Source: Pleionea sp. CnH1-48 (GTDB lineage Bacteria > Pseudomonadota > Gammaproteobacteria > Enterobacterales > Kangiellaceae). From it: a DNA stretch of 64,000 bases. Positions within the stretch are counted from its first letter, which is position 1, and every line of letters begins with the position of its first letter. The DNA lies in contig NZ_JAMXSB010000002.1 in the NCBI RefSeq assembly GCF_024124665.1, positions 434,001 to 498,000 on the forward strand, written 5' to 3'. The position numbers and the translations under genes are program-made. The notes beneath the pieces were generated by a model. It saw only the letters and a program-made list of their open reading frames with translations, was not told where the DNA came from and did no database searches. Below, piece by piece: positions 1 through 8,622 of this stretch.

Positions 1-2
1 AC

Positions 3-404
3 GACAAACGTAGTGAAGCATTATTTAGAGCTCAGGTAGAACTCTATAAAGCCAAGTTACTAAAGCTCAATTCGAGTCCTTATGAAAACAGCCTCAAGAA
101 AGCCATGTTTTATATAAGTAGCCTGACAGCAGGAGAACTAAACTCCGCTAATGGACACTTCCTTTTGGCTCAATACTATCTGTTAATGAAAGACCTGAAT
201 GAAACACTGCTTCATCTTAATAAAGCAACCAAACAATCATCGTTCTATGCACTCACCTGGAGTAAGCACCTTATATTTAAAAATGTCAAAGCGACGCCTC
301 ATCTTTCAAGCAATCGAAAAGCCCATCTTAAAAGCATCGAAAGCATAAAAAGTGTTCTTGCTCAAATTAATGAAACTTATTCAAAAAACTGCTCAAAGGA
401 ATGA
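3..404 (+). CDS. 3' end of a cut gene, possible TPR-like protein
   Basis: The reading frame is open from the left edge of the window to a TGA at 402-404, so this is the C-terminal 133 residues of a longer protein whose start lies outside. The internal ATG at 105 is not a convincing start because the frame is open upstream of it and no ribosome site precedes it. The visible part is helical, with pairs such as GHFLLAQYYLLMKDLNETLLHL that resemble a tetratricopeptide helix pair, and a lysine-rich end. No catalytic motif is visible. Function is unknown. Confidence 0.6.
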   Translation, partial: DKRSEALFRAQVELYKAKLLKLNSSPYENSLKKAMFYISSLTAGELNSANGHFLLAQYYLLMKDLNETLLHLNKATKQSSFYALTWSKHLIFKNVKATPHLSSNRKAHLKSIESIKSVLAQINETYSKNCSKE

Positions 405-683
405 GCCTTCCCCTTGATTAAAACCGTATCAAAATAACACTTGCCCTTTTCTCCTCTATTATCTTGAGTATTAATCCCTCCTCAGACTACTGGCCTAATA
501 ATTTACTTCTTTCGCTTCGCGATATAATCTTCTGCTCATTACTACTTAACAAAGTTCAAGAGTACTTTTCACCAAATCATACTTTTTCATAATCTAGTCA
601 GATTAAATCAGAGCTAAATGATAGAGAAATCCATTTTTAGAAGATAACTTGGCTGTTCCATTTCGAACTTAATAAGGAACAGT
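405..683. other. AT-rich intergenic stretch
   Basis: About 280 bp without a credible gene. It presumably carries the promoter for the pair of exported proteins that follows. I see no clear terminator hairpin or operator. Confidence 0.4.
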
Positions 684-2132
684 ATGAAAATACAAAAGCA
701 AACTACGATTCTTTTAGTATCAGGAATCATTTTTTCCACATTATCCACTCACGCTGAAACAGGACCAACTGTCGCGGATATATTATCTCACAACCCAGAT
801 CCTGCCATTCTCCCCTACCTCTCAGGTCTCGAGTTTATGGAACAGGCAGAACGGAGAAGTTTATCAGAGGAGCAACTAGCCACTTACCGAGAGAACTTCC
901 AGTTCAATATAAACACGTTACCCGACCTAACCCCAGCCGAACTTAATATAAATCAAGAAAACTTATTTTTGTCTAATCAGAGAAAGTTCTGTCCATCTTC
1001 TTTATCTAACTGTCGCTACTTGCTGTTTCAATGGAACCCTAACGAACAAATAGATAGACGAATTTATAACTCTGTAAATGCCTACAAACGTCAATTAAAT
1101 AAAGCGACCCCTGAAAATAAGGCAGATCTTCACACTCTAGATATTCAGTACAAAGCTCAACTCAAAGACACGCTAAAAAACTTTGCGCCCTCAGTTAAAG
1201 TCAATATAGATATCGCAAACCGTGTCGTATCAGATGTTTTAAGTAATTGGAATCTTAGCTATTTCTATGAGCAACAAGCGTCTAATGTGCCAGAGATTGA
1301 ACAATATTTTATCGGGCGGCAAGTTTTGCGCGCTAGTTATGGCTATCACAATCGAGATCGAGAACTTGCCTACGGCGACGACAACATCATTTCTGATAAA
1401 TGGATAAAACGCGTCAGAGAGTATTCCTGGCAGAAGCCTATACTACAGTACCTAAAAGTTCCTGCTCTACGAGCACTGATGGCTACAACTCTTCAAGTAT
1501 ATGAGGAAAACTATGGAACATCAGCAGCTGAAGACTTTTTTGCAAGGAATGCTCATAATGGCCCCAAACTTTTGGCAGCTACTTACATCCTGTTCAATCA
1601 GTTCGAACAAAACTATCTTCCTATATACGATAAAAGCACACGCAGTTTGGTATATCTACCACCATCACTAAGAGCGACTCAAGCGACCATTGAGATCATT
1701 AATAAAATAGAATCTGAGCACGCTATTGGAGATCTCTCAGGTTCTTCTTGCTCTGAGGACAACAAACCTAACTCGGCCACAAACATAGAACTCAAAGATA
1801 AGACCTGGTCTTATGTTAGAGAGCGCTGTTTTGTTAGTCAGCTAAAAAGGGACAACAACAAACTAGAACAAAGAAAACAAATGGCAATAGGTCAAAGAAT
1901 ATCCGACCTACAGTCCCGCACACCCGACGAACTAAGCAAGATATTGGAATTCGTTTTTACTATTTCAATGATGATAGATGGACTATCGGCTGGTTTCGAA
2001 AGCTTGATCGAACAAGAAGCAATCGACTTAGAGCTGGGCGAAGGCAGTTTTCTTGCTGAAGAAGGTCTCGCCGAAGAAAGCTTGATCGATGACATTTTTG
2101 ATGAAAACGAATCACTACAATGCAGCTTATAA
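684..2132 (+). CDS. exported protein of unknown function
   Basis: 482 residues. The N-terminus is a typical Sec signal peptide (basic MKIQKQ, a hydrophobic stretch, then a likely cut after THA near residue 24). The start is supported by AAGGAAC just upstream of the ATG. The mature part is mostly helical and polar, with a few cysteines (CPSSLSNC near residue 107, and later singles) that could form disulfides in the periplasm. The last 70 residues are acidic and contain one hydrophobic stretch. I do not recognise the family. The next gene starts 14 bp after the stop and is also exported, so the two probably form an operon and act in the same compartment. Confidence 0.75.
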   Translation: MKIQKQTTILLVSGIIFSTLSTHAETGPTVADILSHNPDPAILPYLSGLEFMEQAERRSLSEEQLATYRENFQFNINTLPDLTPAELNINQENLFLSNQRKFCPSSLSNCRYLLFQWNPNEQIDRRIYNSVNAYKRQLNKATPENKADLHTLDIQYKAQLKDTLKNFAPSVKVNIDIANRVVSDVLSNWNLSYFYEQQASNVPEIEQYFIGRQVLRASYGYHNRDRELAYGDDNIISDKWIKRVREYSWQKPILQYLKVPALRALMATTLQVYEENYGTSAAEDFFARNAHNGPKLLAATYILFNQFEQNYLPIYDKSTRSLVYLPPSLRATQATIEIINKIESEHAIGDLSGSSCSEDNKPNSATNIELKDKTWSYVRERCFVSQLKRDNNKLEQRKQMAIGQRISDLQSRTPDELSKILEFVFTISMMIDGLSAGFESLIEQEAIDLELGEGSFLAEEGLAEESLIDDIFDENESLQCSL

Positions 2133-2146
2133 ATTTGGAGTTTAAT

Positions 2147-2866
2147 ATGAAGTCATTTATAACCACATTATCATTAGCTATATTTTCACTCAGTTGTTTT
2201 GCTCAGATTATCGAGCATCCCCCCTACACGCCGGATAACTCAGATTTTCATCAAATCTTTGGGGACTTAGCACGCGAATATCAACAGGCTTATGTCGACG
2301 CTTCACACTTAAGAGATCTCAGTATAAAGAAAGTGAACGGGCAATCAAAACCAGATAGCTCGCACGCAGCAAGAGTAAAGAAGCTCAATACAGGTCAATC
2401 CACTATTGCTATTGGAGAATTATCTACAGAAGATGGTTTCTATGATCGACAGATATCTGTCAGTGGTAAACTCGATCTCAAACCTAAAGCCCCTCTTGCT
2501 GGTGCAGCGGCAAATCCAGATACACGCTACTCCAATGCAATAGCACCCGATGAGCTCGATGAAAGTATTCTATCTCCAACAGGACGTATCGACGATTCAG
2601 AGTTTAAAATCGCTTACTCTACCAGACAAAAATTAAACGAATGGCGCATGACTCGACAAGCTGAAGGAAGACAATTGGGTAAAGCGAAACTTAAAGTCAC
2701 CATTAATCGCGAACGATGTCCAGATTGTCGAGGCGCTCTTCGACAACTTGATGAAAGAGAGCCTGACTTAGACATCGAGATACATGAAATCGCTGACGAC
2801 TTTGGAGCACAAAAAAATGTATGGAAAGATAAATGGAAAGAGTTTAAAAAAACTTCCTGTCAATAA
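2147..2866 (+). CDS. exported protein with C-terminal CPDC, glutaredoxin-like motif
   Basis: About 239 residues. I chose the ATG at 2147, not the earlier in-frame ATG at 2120, because GGAG lies just before it and it gives a clean signal peptide (MKSFITTLSLAIFSLSCFAQ). The middle is low in recognisable motifs. Near the C-terminus a predicted strand (KLKVTIN) runs into CPDC and a helix, then a second strand (DIEIHEI). That order of elements resembles the start of a glutaredoxin or thioredoxin fold, though the domain is short. A thiol-disulfide role in the periplasm is inference. It follows another unknown exported protein by 14 bp and probably shares its transcript. Confidence 0.75.
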   Translation: MKSFITTLSLAIFSLSCFAQIIEHPPYTPDNSDFHQIFGDLAREYQQAYVDASHLRDLSIKKVNGQSKPDSSHAARVKKLNTGQSTIAIGELSTEDGFYDRQISVSGKLDLKPKAPLAGAAANPDTRYSNAIAPDELDESILSPTGRIDDSEFKIAYSTRQKLNEWRMTRQAEGRQLGKAKLKVTINRERCPDCRGALRQLDEREPDLDIEIHEIADDFGAQKNVWKDKWKEFKKTSCQ

Positions 2867-3178
2867 CCGTAAATAATGTAGTATCACTCAGGCAACGTCT
2901 CTTTTTGCCTGAGTGTATAGAGTTTTAAAATTCAACTTTTTCTTTTTAACAAAACATTATTAGACTTACTAAAAATAAGACTTTAACCTATAAAAACCGA
3001 CAAAAAATCCCTTTCTTTTTTTGCTGCCATAAAAAATTAACAAAGTATTCTGTATACAATAGTCGCTCTTATCTATAAATTCCCGACAAAAAGTTAAAAA
3101 AAACAGGCGTTATTGCGGTATTAATGCACAATAACGCTTCCATTAGTTTTTCTAATCCATAACCTCATTTTTTTTAGT

Positions 3179-3197
3179 TTGAGAAAATCATTCTCAA
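3179..3197. promoter_or_regulatory. possible Fur-box-like palindrome
   Basis: TTGAGAA and TTCTCAA arms separated by five bases (AATCA). The right half, ATCATTCTC, matches eight of nine bases of the classical Fur half site, and the best full alignment matches 13 of 19 consensus positions. It lies about 300 bp before the protease start. Iron control is an inference; another palindromic repressor would fit equally well. Confidence 0.35.
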
Positions 3198-3273
3198 TAC
3201 ACGATAATTTCTGTGCAGGTCATCACATAACTTTCGCAACATGAAAGTTGATAAGAATAATAACAAGGATGAT

Positions 3274-3392
3274 CACGGATTAAGTTAGTACCGTGAAACG
3301 TTCGTTGCCAATGCAAGGTAGCAACTGATACTTCAGGTTTTCGTAAGTGGCGATGAGGATGTGTCCAGAACTTGAACTGTCAGCCGTTTCTG
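3274..3392 (+). ncRNA. possible structured leader or small RNA before the protease gene
   Basis: Three consecutive short hairpins can be drawn: CACGG/CCGTG (3274-3278/3291-3295), GTTGC/GCAAC (3304-3308/3321-3325) and CAGAA/TTCTG (3366-3370/3388-3392). The first two have 12-base loops. The stretch is less AT-rich than its surroundings. I compared it by eye with the c-di-GMP-I (GEMM) riboswitch and found no match, so no class is claimed. Confidence 0.25.
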
Positions 3393-3492
3393 AGTGCCAA
3401 CTACTTTTGTTTTTACTTAGGTAAAATTTTAGTTAACACATAGTTTTTCTGATGAAATTCAGAAACAAGAAAAAATTACAGGGAATAATCTA

Positions 3493-5661
3493 ATGACTAG
3501 ATTAAACGCAATCGTAGCAGCAATGACAGTAACTTTATCTACTGCGACAATTGCTCACCAGAACACTTCCACTCCTTCACACTTTAAATTGTCTAACTCT
3601 AACCAAATTGAGCGAGTAGAGATTGACGGTCGTGAATTCTATCAATATGACGATATGTTAGTTCTTGCTGATGATTCAATCGGCCCACGAAAAATGGATC
3701 TAACTAAAAATAAGTGGACAGATGGAAAGGTTTATTACACTTTTGATCCAGCGGTGACTCAGGAAAATCGTCAACGCTTTGTAGAAGCAACAAAAGTGTG
3801 GGAAAGTGTCGCTCAATTAACCTTTATCGAAGACGCTAACGCTACCAACCACATTTATGTACGTAATGACAACAAAAACTTTGCCACAGTTGGCATGATT
3901 GGTGGTCGTCAAAACCTGTCGATGAATAACTGGGAAGTGCTTTATATTATCGTTCATGAGTTAGGACATAGTTTAGGTATGTGGCATGAGCAGCAACGTG
4001 CTGACCGTGACAACTACGTCGAAATTAAAACCGAGAACGTTAAGCCAGGCGAAACTCATAACTTTACTGCTCGTAATACCAGCACCGATGGTGATTATGA
4101 CTTCCTATCTATCATGCACTACGGCTTAAAAGCTTTCACTACTAACGGTGAACAAACCATTGTGCCCAAAGCAGGATACGAAGAATACAATAACTTCGCA
4201 GGTCAACGCAGCTACATCAGTGGCGGCGATCAGTGGAGTGCAGCTTTACACTACGGTGCAAAGATCATCAATATTCCTGATACTCACTTCAAAAATTACC
4301 TGGTTGGTCAGTTTGATACTAATGGTGATAACGAAATTGACACATTAGAAGCGGTTAAAGTAAAAACCATTAACACACCAGGAAATGGTCAAATCACTTC
4401 ATTGGAAGGCTTACAGTATTTCCGTCACCTGCGCACATTGAATGCAGCTAACGAAAGTATCAGCAGCTTGCCTGAATTGTCAAAACACATCCGCACGGTT
4501 GATCTTTCTTTCAACCAAATCACCGACGTTGACACTTCGTGGGGTTTTTCTCCATTAATCTCTAGTCTGATTATGAATAACAACCCTCTGGATGCTTACT
4601 CTTGTGCCAACATTGAGTTTTTGCAGGGAAGTATTTCTACCAACGGTGTTGTTTATAATCCTCTGGCAAATGGAACCAACCTGAGCTGTATTGGTGAAGA
4701 CAGAAATGCATTAGTTAGTGGAAAAGTAAAAGAAGACTTACGCTCTAAAGGTCCTCAGACTTACAACATTGATGTATCAGCTGATGACACTCGACTGGTT
4801 GTTGAAACCTCTAATCACGGCGACAAGCTAGAAGGTGTGATGGACGTTTATGTTGCGTTCAATCGTCAACCTTCTGTTACTGACTTTGACTTCCGCTCAA
4901 CTCAACCTCAGAATGATGAAAGCATTACTATCAATTCACCTCAAGAAGGTCGTTGGTACATTCTGTTAAGCCCGGTTGGTCGTTCATTCGAAAATGTTGA
5001 TCTGGTAGCAACTTTGTTCCAAGACAAGACTGACAACAGCAAGTTATTGAACAATCAAGCTGTCACAGGTTTAACTGCTGCACAAGGCGAAACGCTTGAG
5101 TTCACTATGGAAGTACCTGAAGGTGCCAGAGACTTATCTTTCGTGCTGTCAGGTGGTGACGGAGATGCGGATTTGTATGTTCGCCACAATGCAAAGCCAA
5201 CAGCCACACTCTATGACTGTCGTCCATGGTTGAACGGTAACAATGAAACTTGCAGTTTCTCTACTCCAAGTGCTGGTGTATATCATGTTTCTATCACAGG
5301 TTATAGCGCCTTTAGTGGAGTCAGCTTGGTGGGTTCGTATAATGAAAACACACCTCCTCAAGGCGGCAGCTTAAACGAAACGCTTTCGGGTTCTGCAGGA
5401 CAGTGGACATACTTTGAGCTGGAGATTCCAGAAGGTATGGCAAGTCTTTCTGTTAACATCAGCGGCGGTACAGGCGATGCAGATTTATACGTTCGTCCAG
5501 GCGCTCGCCCTACACTAACGGAGTACAACTGCCGACCTTACCGCAATGGTAATGCAGAAAGCTGTGCGGTATTAACGCCTCAAGCCGGTACCTGGTTCAT
5601 TGGCATCCGTGGCTATAGCAGTTACTCTAACCTAACGTTAGATGCAGAGTGGAAGCCTTAA
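3493..5661 (+). CDS. secreted astacin-family (M12A) metalloprotease with PPC domains
   Basis: 722 residues, with AGGGA upstream of the ATG. A signal peptide (about residues 1-21) and a propeptide of about 45 residues precede the catalytic domain. The zinc motif HELGHSLGMWHE has H155, E156, H159 and H165, and the astacin Met-turn SIMHY has Met208. A single calcium-loop-like DTNGDNEID (275-283) and an LRR-like stretch (about 300-390) follow. Three PPC-type beta modules then run from about 405 to the end; the last two are near-duplicates sharing GDADLYVR and a paired cysteine. PPC modules are usually trimmed from secreted proteases during maturation. The product should degrade extracellular protein. 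It stands alone, with a long leader and a strong hairpin after the stop. Confidence 0.93.
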   Translation: MTRLNAIVAAMTVTLSTATIAHQNTSTPSHFKLSNSNQIERVEIDGREFYQYDDMLVLADDSIGPRKMDLTKNKWTDGKVYYTFDPAVTQENRQRFVEATKVWESVAQLTFIEDANATNHIYVRNDNKNFATVGMIGGRQNLSMNNWEVLYIIVHELGHSLGMWHEQQRADRDNYVEIKTENVKPGETHNFTARNTSTDGDYDFLSIMHYGLKAFTTNGEQTIVPKAGYEEYNNFAGQRSYISGGDQWSAALHYGAKIINIPDTHFKNYLVGQFDTNGDNEIDTLEAVKVKTINTPGNGQITSLEGLQYFRHLRTLNAANESISSLPELSKHIRTVDLSFNQITDVDTSWGFSPLISSLIMNNNPLDAYSCANIEFLQGSISTNGVVYNPLANGTNLSCIGEDRNALVSGKVKEDLRSKGPQTYNIDVSADDTRLVVETSNHGDKLEGVMDVYVAFNRQPSVTDFDFRSTQPQNDESITINSPQEGRWYILLSPVGRSFENVDLVATLFQDKTDNSKLLNNQAVTGLTAAQGETLEFTMEVPEGARDLSFVLSGGDGDADLYVRHNAKPTATLYDCRPWLNGNNETCSFSTPSAGVYHVSITGYSAFSGVSLVGSYNENTPPQGGSLNETLSGSAGQWTYFELEIPEGMASLSVNISGGTGDADLYVRPGARPTLTEYNCRPYRNGNAESCAVLTPQAGTWFIGIRGYSSYSNLTLDAEWKP

Positions 5662-5685
5662 TTTACTAAGCTATCTCTCTCATAC

Positions 5686-5713
5686 TAAGCGGACGCTATC
5701 CAGCGTCCGCTTA
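5686..5713 (+). terminator. terminator hairpin after the astacin gene
   Basis: An 11-bp perfect stem (TAAGCGGACGC with its complement) and a 6-base loop, 24 bp after the stop codon. The run of T is weak, so termination efficiency is uncertain. Confidence 0.65.
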
Positions 5714-5781
5714 TTCCCTCCCCACTTATCATTGAGTGCGATTTTTTTAATTTTTCTCCATCAATATTACCCTGTTAAAAA

Positions 5782-5811
5782 GTGTCATTAATACGGCAGC
5801 TTGCCTATAAT
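5782..5811 (+). promoter_or_regulatory. candidate sigma-70 promoter for the binding-protein/GAF operon
   Basis: A perfect TATAAT at 5806-5811 lies 18 bp after GTGTCA (4 of 6 matches to the -35 consensus). It would give a leader of about 70 nt before the GTG start at 5889. Confidence 0.5.
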
Positions 5812-5888
5812 GAAACGGATAAGAATGAAACAAAAAATTCTGATCCTTTCAAAAATGCCACTAACTGAGATAATAACAGGTCCTATTT

Positions 5889-6857
5889 GTGTTCATTGTT
5901 TTTCGCAACTTTGTTGCACTCAGCCTTCTCTGTTGTCTGTGTTTTTCTGTCCTGGCGAACGACAAGGATAGCCGCGCCATTGTCATTGCCGAAAATGACT
6001 GGAGTAGCCAGATCATCCTATCCCATATTGCAGGGATCTTGTTAGAGCGTGAAGGTTATCAGGTTGCCTATCGCCCAACCGGCACAGCTCACCAATTTAA
6101 AGCCATCGCTCGAGGCCTTATCGATATACAGGTAGAAGTATGGCCTGGTATCTTAAACAAAGATTTTGAACAGTTAGTCAGTAGCGGCAACCTTATTGAT
6201 GCTGGCACTCACGATGCAAAAACTCGAGAAGAATGGTGGTATCCACTGTACGTCAAAGAGCTGTGCCCTGGATTGCCTGACTGGCAAGCTTTAAAGGATT
6301 GTGATGATCTGTTTATGACTCCCGAAACAGCCCCAAAAGGACGATTCTTAGGTGGCCCCTGGAATCGATTGGATCAAAAACGGCTCGATGCTCTTAATCT
6401 TAACTACACAATAATCCATGCGCCTCATGCTTCAACGCTATGGTCAGAACTCGCCGCGGCTTATGCCCAAAAAACTCCCATTATTTTGTATAACTGGCAA
6501 CCGAATTCGATGCAGGCTGTTTATGAAGGAGAATTTGTGGAATTTCCAGAACATCACCCCGAATGCAATACGCAACCCGAATACGGCGCCGATCCACAGC
6601 AATTTTTTGATTGCGGAAATCCTAAGCATGGCATATTGAAAAAAGCCGTCTCGTTGGACTTGTTAAAGCAATGGCCTTGTGCAGCCGAAATGATCCGTCG
6701 CTTTAATTTTGATAATCGATCGATTGCTGAATTAAGTCATCAGATGGATGCTCTTGGCTTTACCCGCAAAGAAGTCGCACACAACTGGATCAATCACAAC
6801 GAATCAGTATGGCAACAGTGGCTCCCTGATAAATGCCAACAACAGGTTAAACAGTGA
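5889..6857 (+). CDS. glycine betaine/proline-type substrate-binding protein (OpuAC/ProX family)
   Basis: 322 residues from a GTG start preceded by AGG at good spacing. A signal peptide covers about residues 1-24. The family pattern is clear: a first strand AIVIAENDW, then a tyrosine and a short SHIAGILLE helix, and the ARGLIDIQVEVWPG segment that lines the quaternary-amine pocket; further tryptophans (EEWWYP, YNWQPN) could form the aromatic cage. Such proteins bind betaine, choline or proline in the periplasm for an ABC importer. No permease or ATPase gene is nearby. Instead the stop overlaps the start of a membrane GAF protein by one GTGA. That suggests ligand sensing, or feeding of an importer encoded elsewhere. 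The exact ligand is not known. Confidence 0.88.
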   Translation: MFIVFRNFVALSLLCCLCFSVLANDKDSRAIVIAENDWSSQIILSHIAGILLEREGYQVAYRPTGTAHQFKAIARGLIDIQVEVWPGILNKDFEQLVSSGNLIDAGTHDAKTREEWWYPLYVKELCPGLPDWQALKDCDDLFMTPETAPKGRFLGGPWNRLDQKRLDALNLNYTIIHAPHASTLWSELAAAYAQKTPIILYNWQPNSMQAVYEGEFVEFPEHHPECNTQPEYGADPQQFFDCGNPKHGILKKAVSLDLLKQWPCAAEMIRRFNFDNRSIAELSHQMDALGFTRKEVAHNWINHNESVWQQWLPDKCQQQVKQ

Positions 6858-8539
6858 TACGTCAGTTGCTCGCATACTTCCTGCCACGTTGGAATATTAT
6901 CAATAGTCTATTGGTACTACTCATGTTGATTGGTACCATTACGTTAATAGCTTACTTCACCCTACTCTCAGTTAGCCAACAGTACTCCCAGCAAATCTAC
7001 CCTCACAGTAATCGGCTGCTCTTAATCAATGACATTGTATTGCAGTCCAATACATTAGCCGATTACCGCTTTATACTCGCTAACGAAGTCGATCAAGACA
7101 AACTACTGTTGAATAGTTTAAAGTTTTTGGATGAGGTAGAGAGATTTCGCAATCAAACAAAAACCTTGAATCAAGCGTCAGACGATAATCAAAAACTGGA
7201 TATTCAACCGTTCATTAATGAGCTTGAACGAGCCATTCGCCAACTGGATACTTACAACGCTCAACGCATTGCTGTTCGCCATCAACGCAAACAACTGATC
7301 AAAAGCTACTTAATGCAATCCGAGAAGCTTCATCAAATGATCAGTCATGACGATCTTCCCCACAATGATGAACTCCCCATACATCATCATCTATTGTCAC
7401 AAGTTGATCATATCCTTCTATCCACTAGCGACGGTGAAAATCCTCAATTGTTTTCGTCACGTAAACAATCGGTAGAGAGCGAGCTCAGCCAATTAATTTC
7501 TCGTTACCAACGAGAAGGCAACGAAAGTGCCAGTCATATTTTACAGCGAGTTGCACACCTTCTAACAGGCAACGAGAGTTACTTTCATCAAGTAGCGTCG
7601 CTGCAAACTCTTAACGCTAATATCAAACAGCTCAATGCTGAACTTGATGTTATTCTGCTTAAATTAAATGTCGCTATTAATGACTACCAACAACAACTCA
7701 ATCAAATAATGGCAACACAGTCTAATAGACTTATCCAAAACATTCTCAGCAAAGAGAGGCTACTCATTACGGTACTTGCGTTCAGTATTATCATCAGCAT
7801 TGGGTTAATTTTTTATGTCCAACGGATCCATATTAATCGGCTTAACCTGCTAGACACTCAACTAAAAACCACAATTGAACAGCAACAACCTTTTGCTAAA
7901 ATTGAAGGTGATGACAAGATAAGTTCCATTTCTATCTCCGTACGACGGCTAGTAAGACAACAAGAGTTACATAGAGCTAGCCTGATTCGAAAGTCCAAAA
8001 TAGAAGCCGCTCTTGCTGCTATTTCTGCCAGCATGGTGGGCCGTCACCCCCTTCAACTTAAGTACGCTATCAACGACGCGCTCAAATCTCTCTCTCATAT
8101 TGTCGAGGTTGATCGCGCCTACATTTTGCTTTACACCGAGCAACGGCGGCATCTAATTTGCACCAACGAATGGGTTCGTCCAAACTGCCCATCCATAAAG
8201 AAGACCTTCAAGTTTCTGCCCACTCGCTCTTTGGTGGGTGTAGAGCAAGTCCTTCATCAACATAACAACTTGATCATCAACTCAATTGACGAACTGGATA
8301 CAGGTGATCAATTAAAGCAATTATTCCAACAACACCAGGTAAAGTCGGCGTTGCTGATCCCTATTATTTATCGTGGTCAGGTATGGGGCGGTGTGGGTTT
8401 TTCGTCGCTGATAACAGCTCATGAATGGAAGCTCGACGAAATTAAAGATCTGCAACTAGCCGTTGATATTTTGGCAAATGCACTTGAGAAACGAAAAATA
8501 GCATTGGAGATGGCTCAAGCTTTGAGAAATCCGCTCTAA
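6854..8539 (+). CDS. membrane sensor with C-terminal GAF domain, no visible output domain
   Basis: 561 residues, GTG start overlapping the previous stop (GTGA), so translation is probably coupled. A first membrane helix (about 18-42), a periplasmic helical region (about 43-298) with heptad-like leucines, a second membrane helix (about 299-321) and a short HAMP-like linker lead to a GAF domain (about 380-550). This is the layout of a histidine kinase or diguanylate cyclase sensor half, yet the protein ends soon after the GAF domain with no HisKA, HATPase, GGDEF or EAL. I see no broken remainder in the 80 bp before the terminator. It may sense the ligand carried by the binding protein and act on a partner elsewhere. 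The GAF ligand is unknown. Confidence 0.8.
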   Translation: MIRQLLAYFLPRWNIINSLLVLLMLIGTITLIAYFTLLSVSQQYSQQIYPHSNRLLLINDIVLQSNTLADYRFILANEVDQDKLLLNSLKFLDEVERFRNQTKTLNQASDDNQKLDIQPFINELERAIRQLDTYNAQRIAVRHQRKQLIKSYLMQSEKLHQMISHDDLPHNDELPIHHHLLSQVDHILLSTSDGENPQLFSSRKQSVESELSQLISRYQREGNESASHILQRVAHLLTGNESYFHQVASLQTLNANIKQLNAELDVILLKLNVAINDYQQQLNQIMATQSNRLIQNILSKERLLITVLAFSIIISIGLIFYVQRIHINRLNLLDTQLKTTIEQQQPFAKIEGDDKISSISISVRRLVRQQELHRASLIRKSKIEAALAAISASMVGRHPLQLKYAINDALKSLSHIVEVDRAYILLYTEQRRHLICTNEWVRPNCPSIKKTFKFLPTRSLVGVEQVLHQHNNLIINSIDELDTGDQLKQLFQQHQVKSALLIPIIYRGQVWGGVGFSSLITAHEWKLDEIKDLQLAVDILANALEKRKIALEMAQALRNPL

Positions 8540-8586
8540 CACCATTAGACTCAACAACTTATCATCACAATACAGAGACTTTTATC

Positions 8587-8615
8587 AATGGCTCTCCTTT
8601 TCAAAGAGAGCCATT
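8587..8615. terminator. bidirectional terminator between convergent genes
   Basis: A 10-bp perfect stem (AATGGCTCTC with its complement) and a 9-base loop, between the converging GAF-protein and transglutaminase genes. Confidence 0.7.
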
Positions 8616-8622
8616 CTATTAT

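Larger units (their letters stand above)
2867..3492. other. 626-bp AT-rich region upstream of the astacin gene
   Basis: No credible ORF. It holds an inverted repeat at 3107-3115/3129-3137 (GCGTTATTG with its complement), a Fur-box-like palindrome at 3179-3197, and a series of short hairpins between 3274 and 3392. It looks like a long regulatory leader for the protease gene at 3493. Confidence 0.5.

Noticed and set aside
3274-3392. c-di-GMP-I riboswitch in the protease leader
   Set aside because: The conserved GEMM core and tetraloop receptor sequences are not present.
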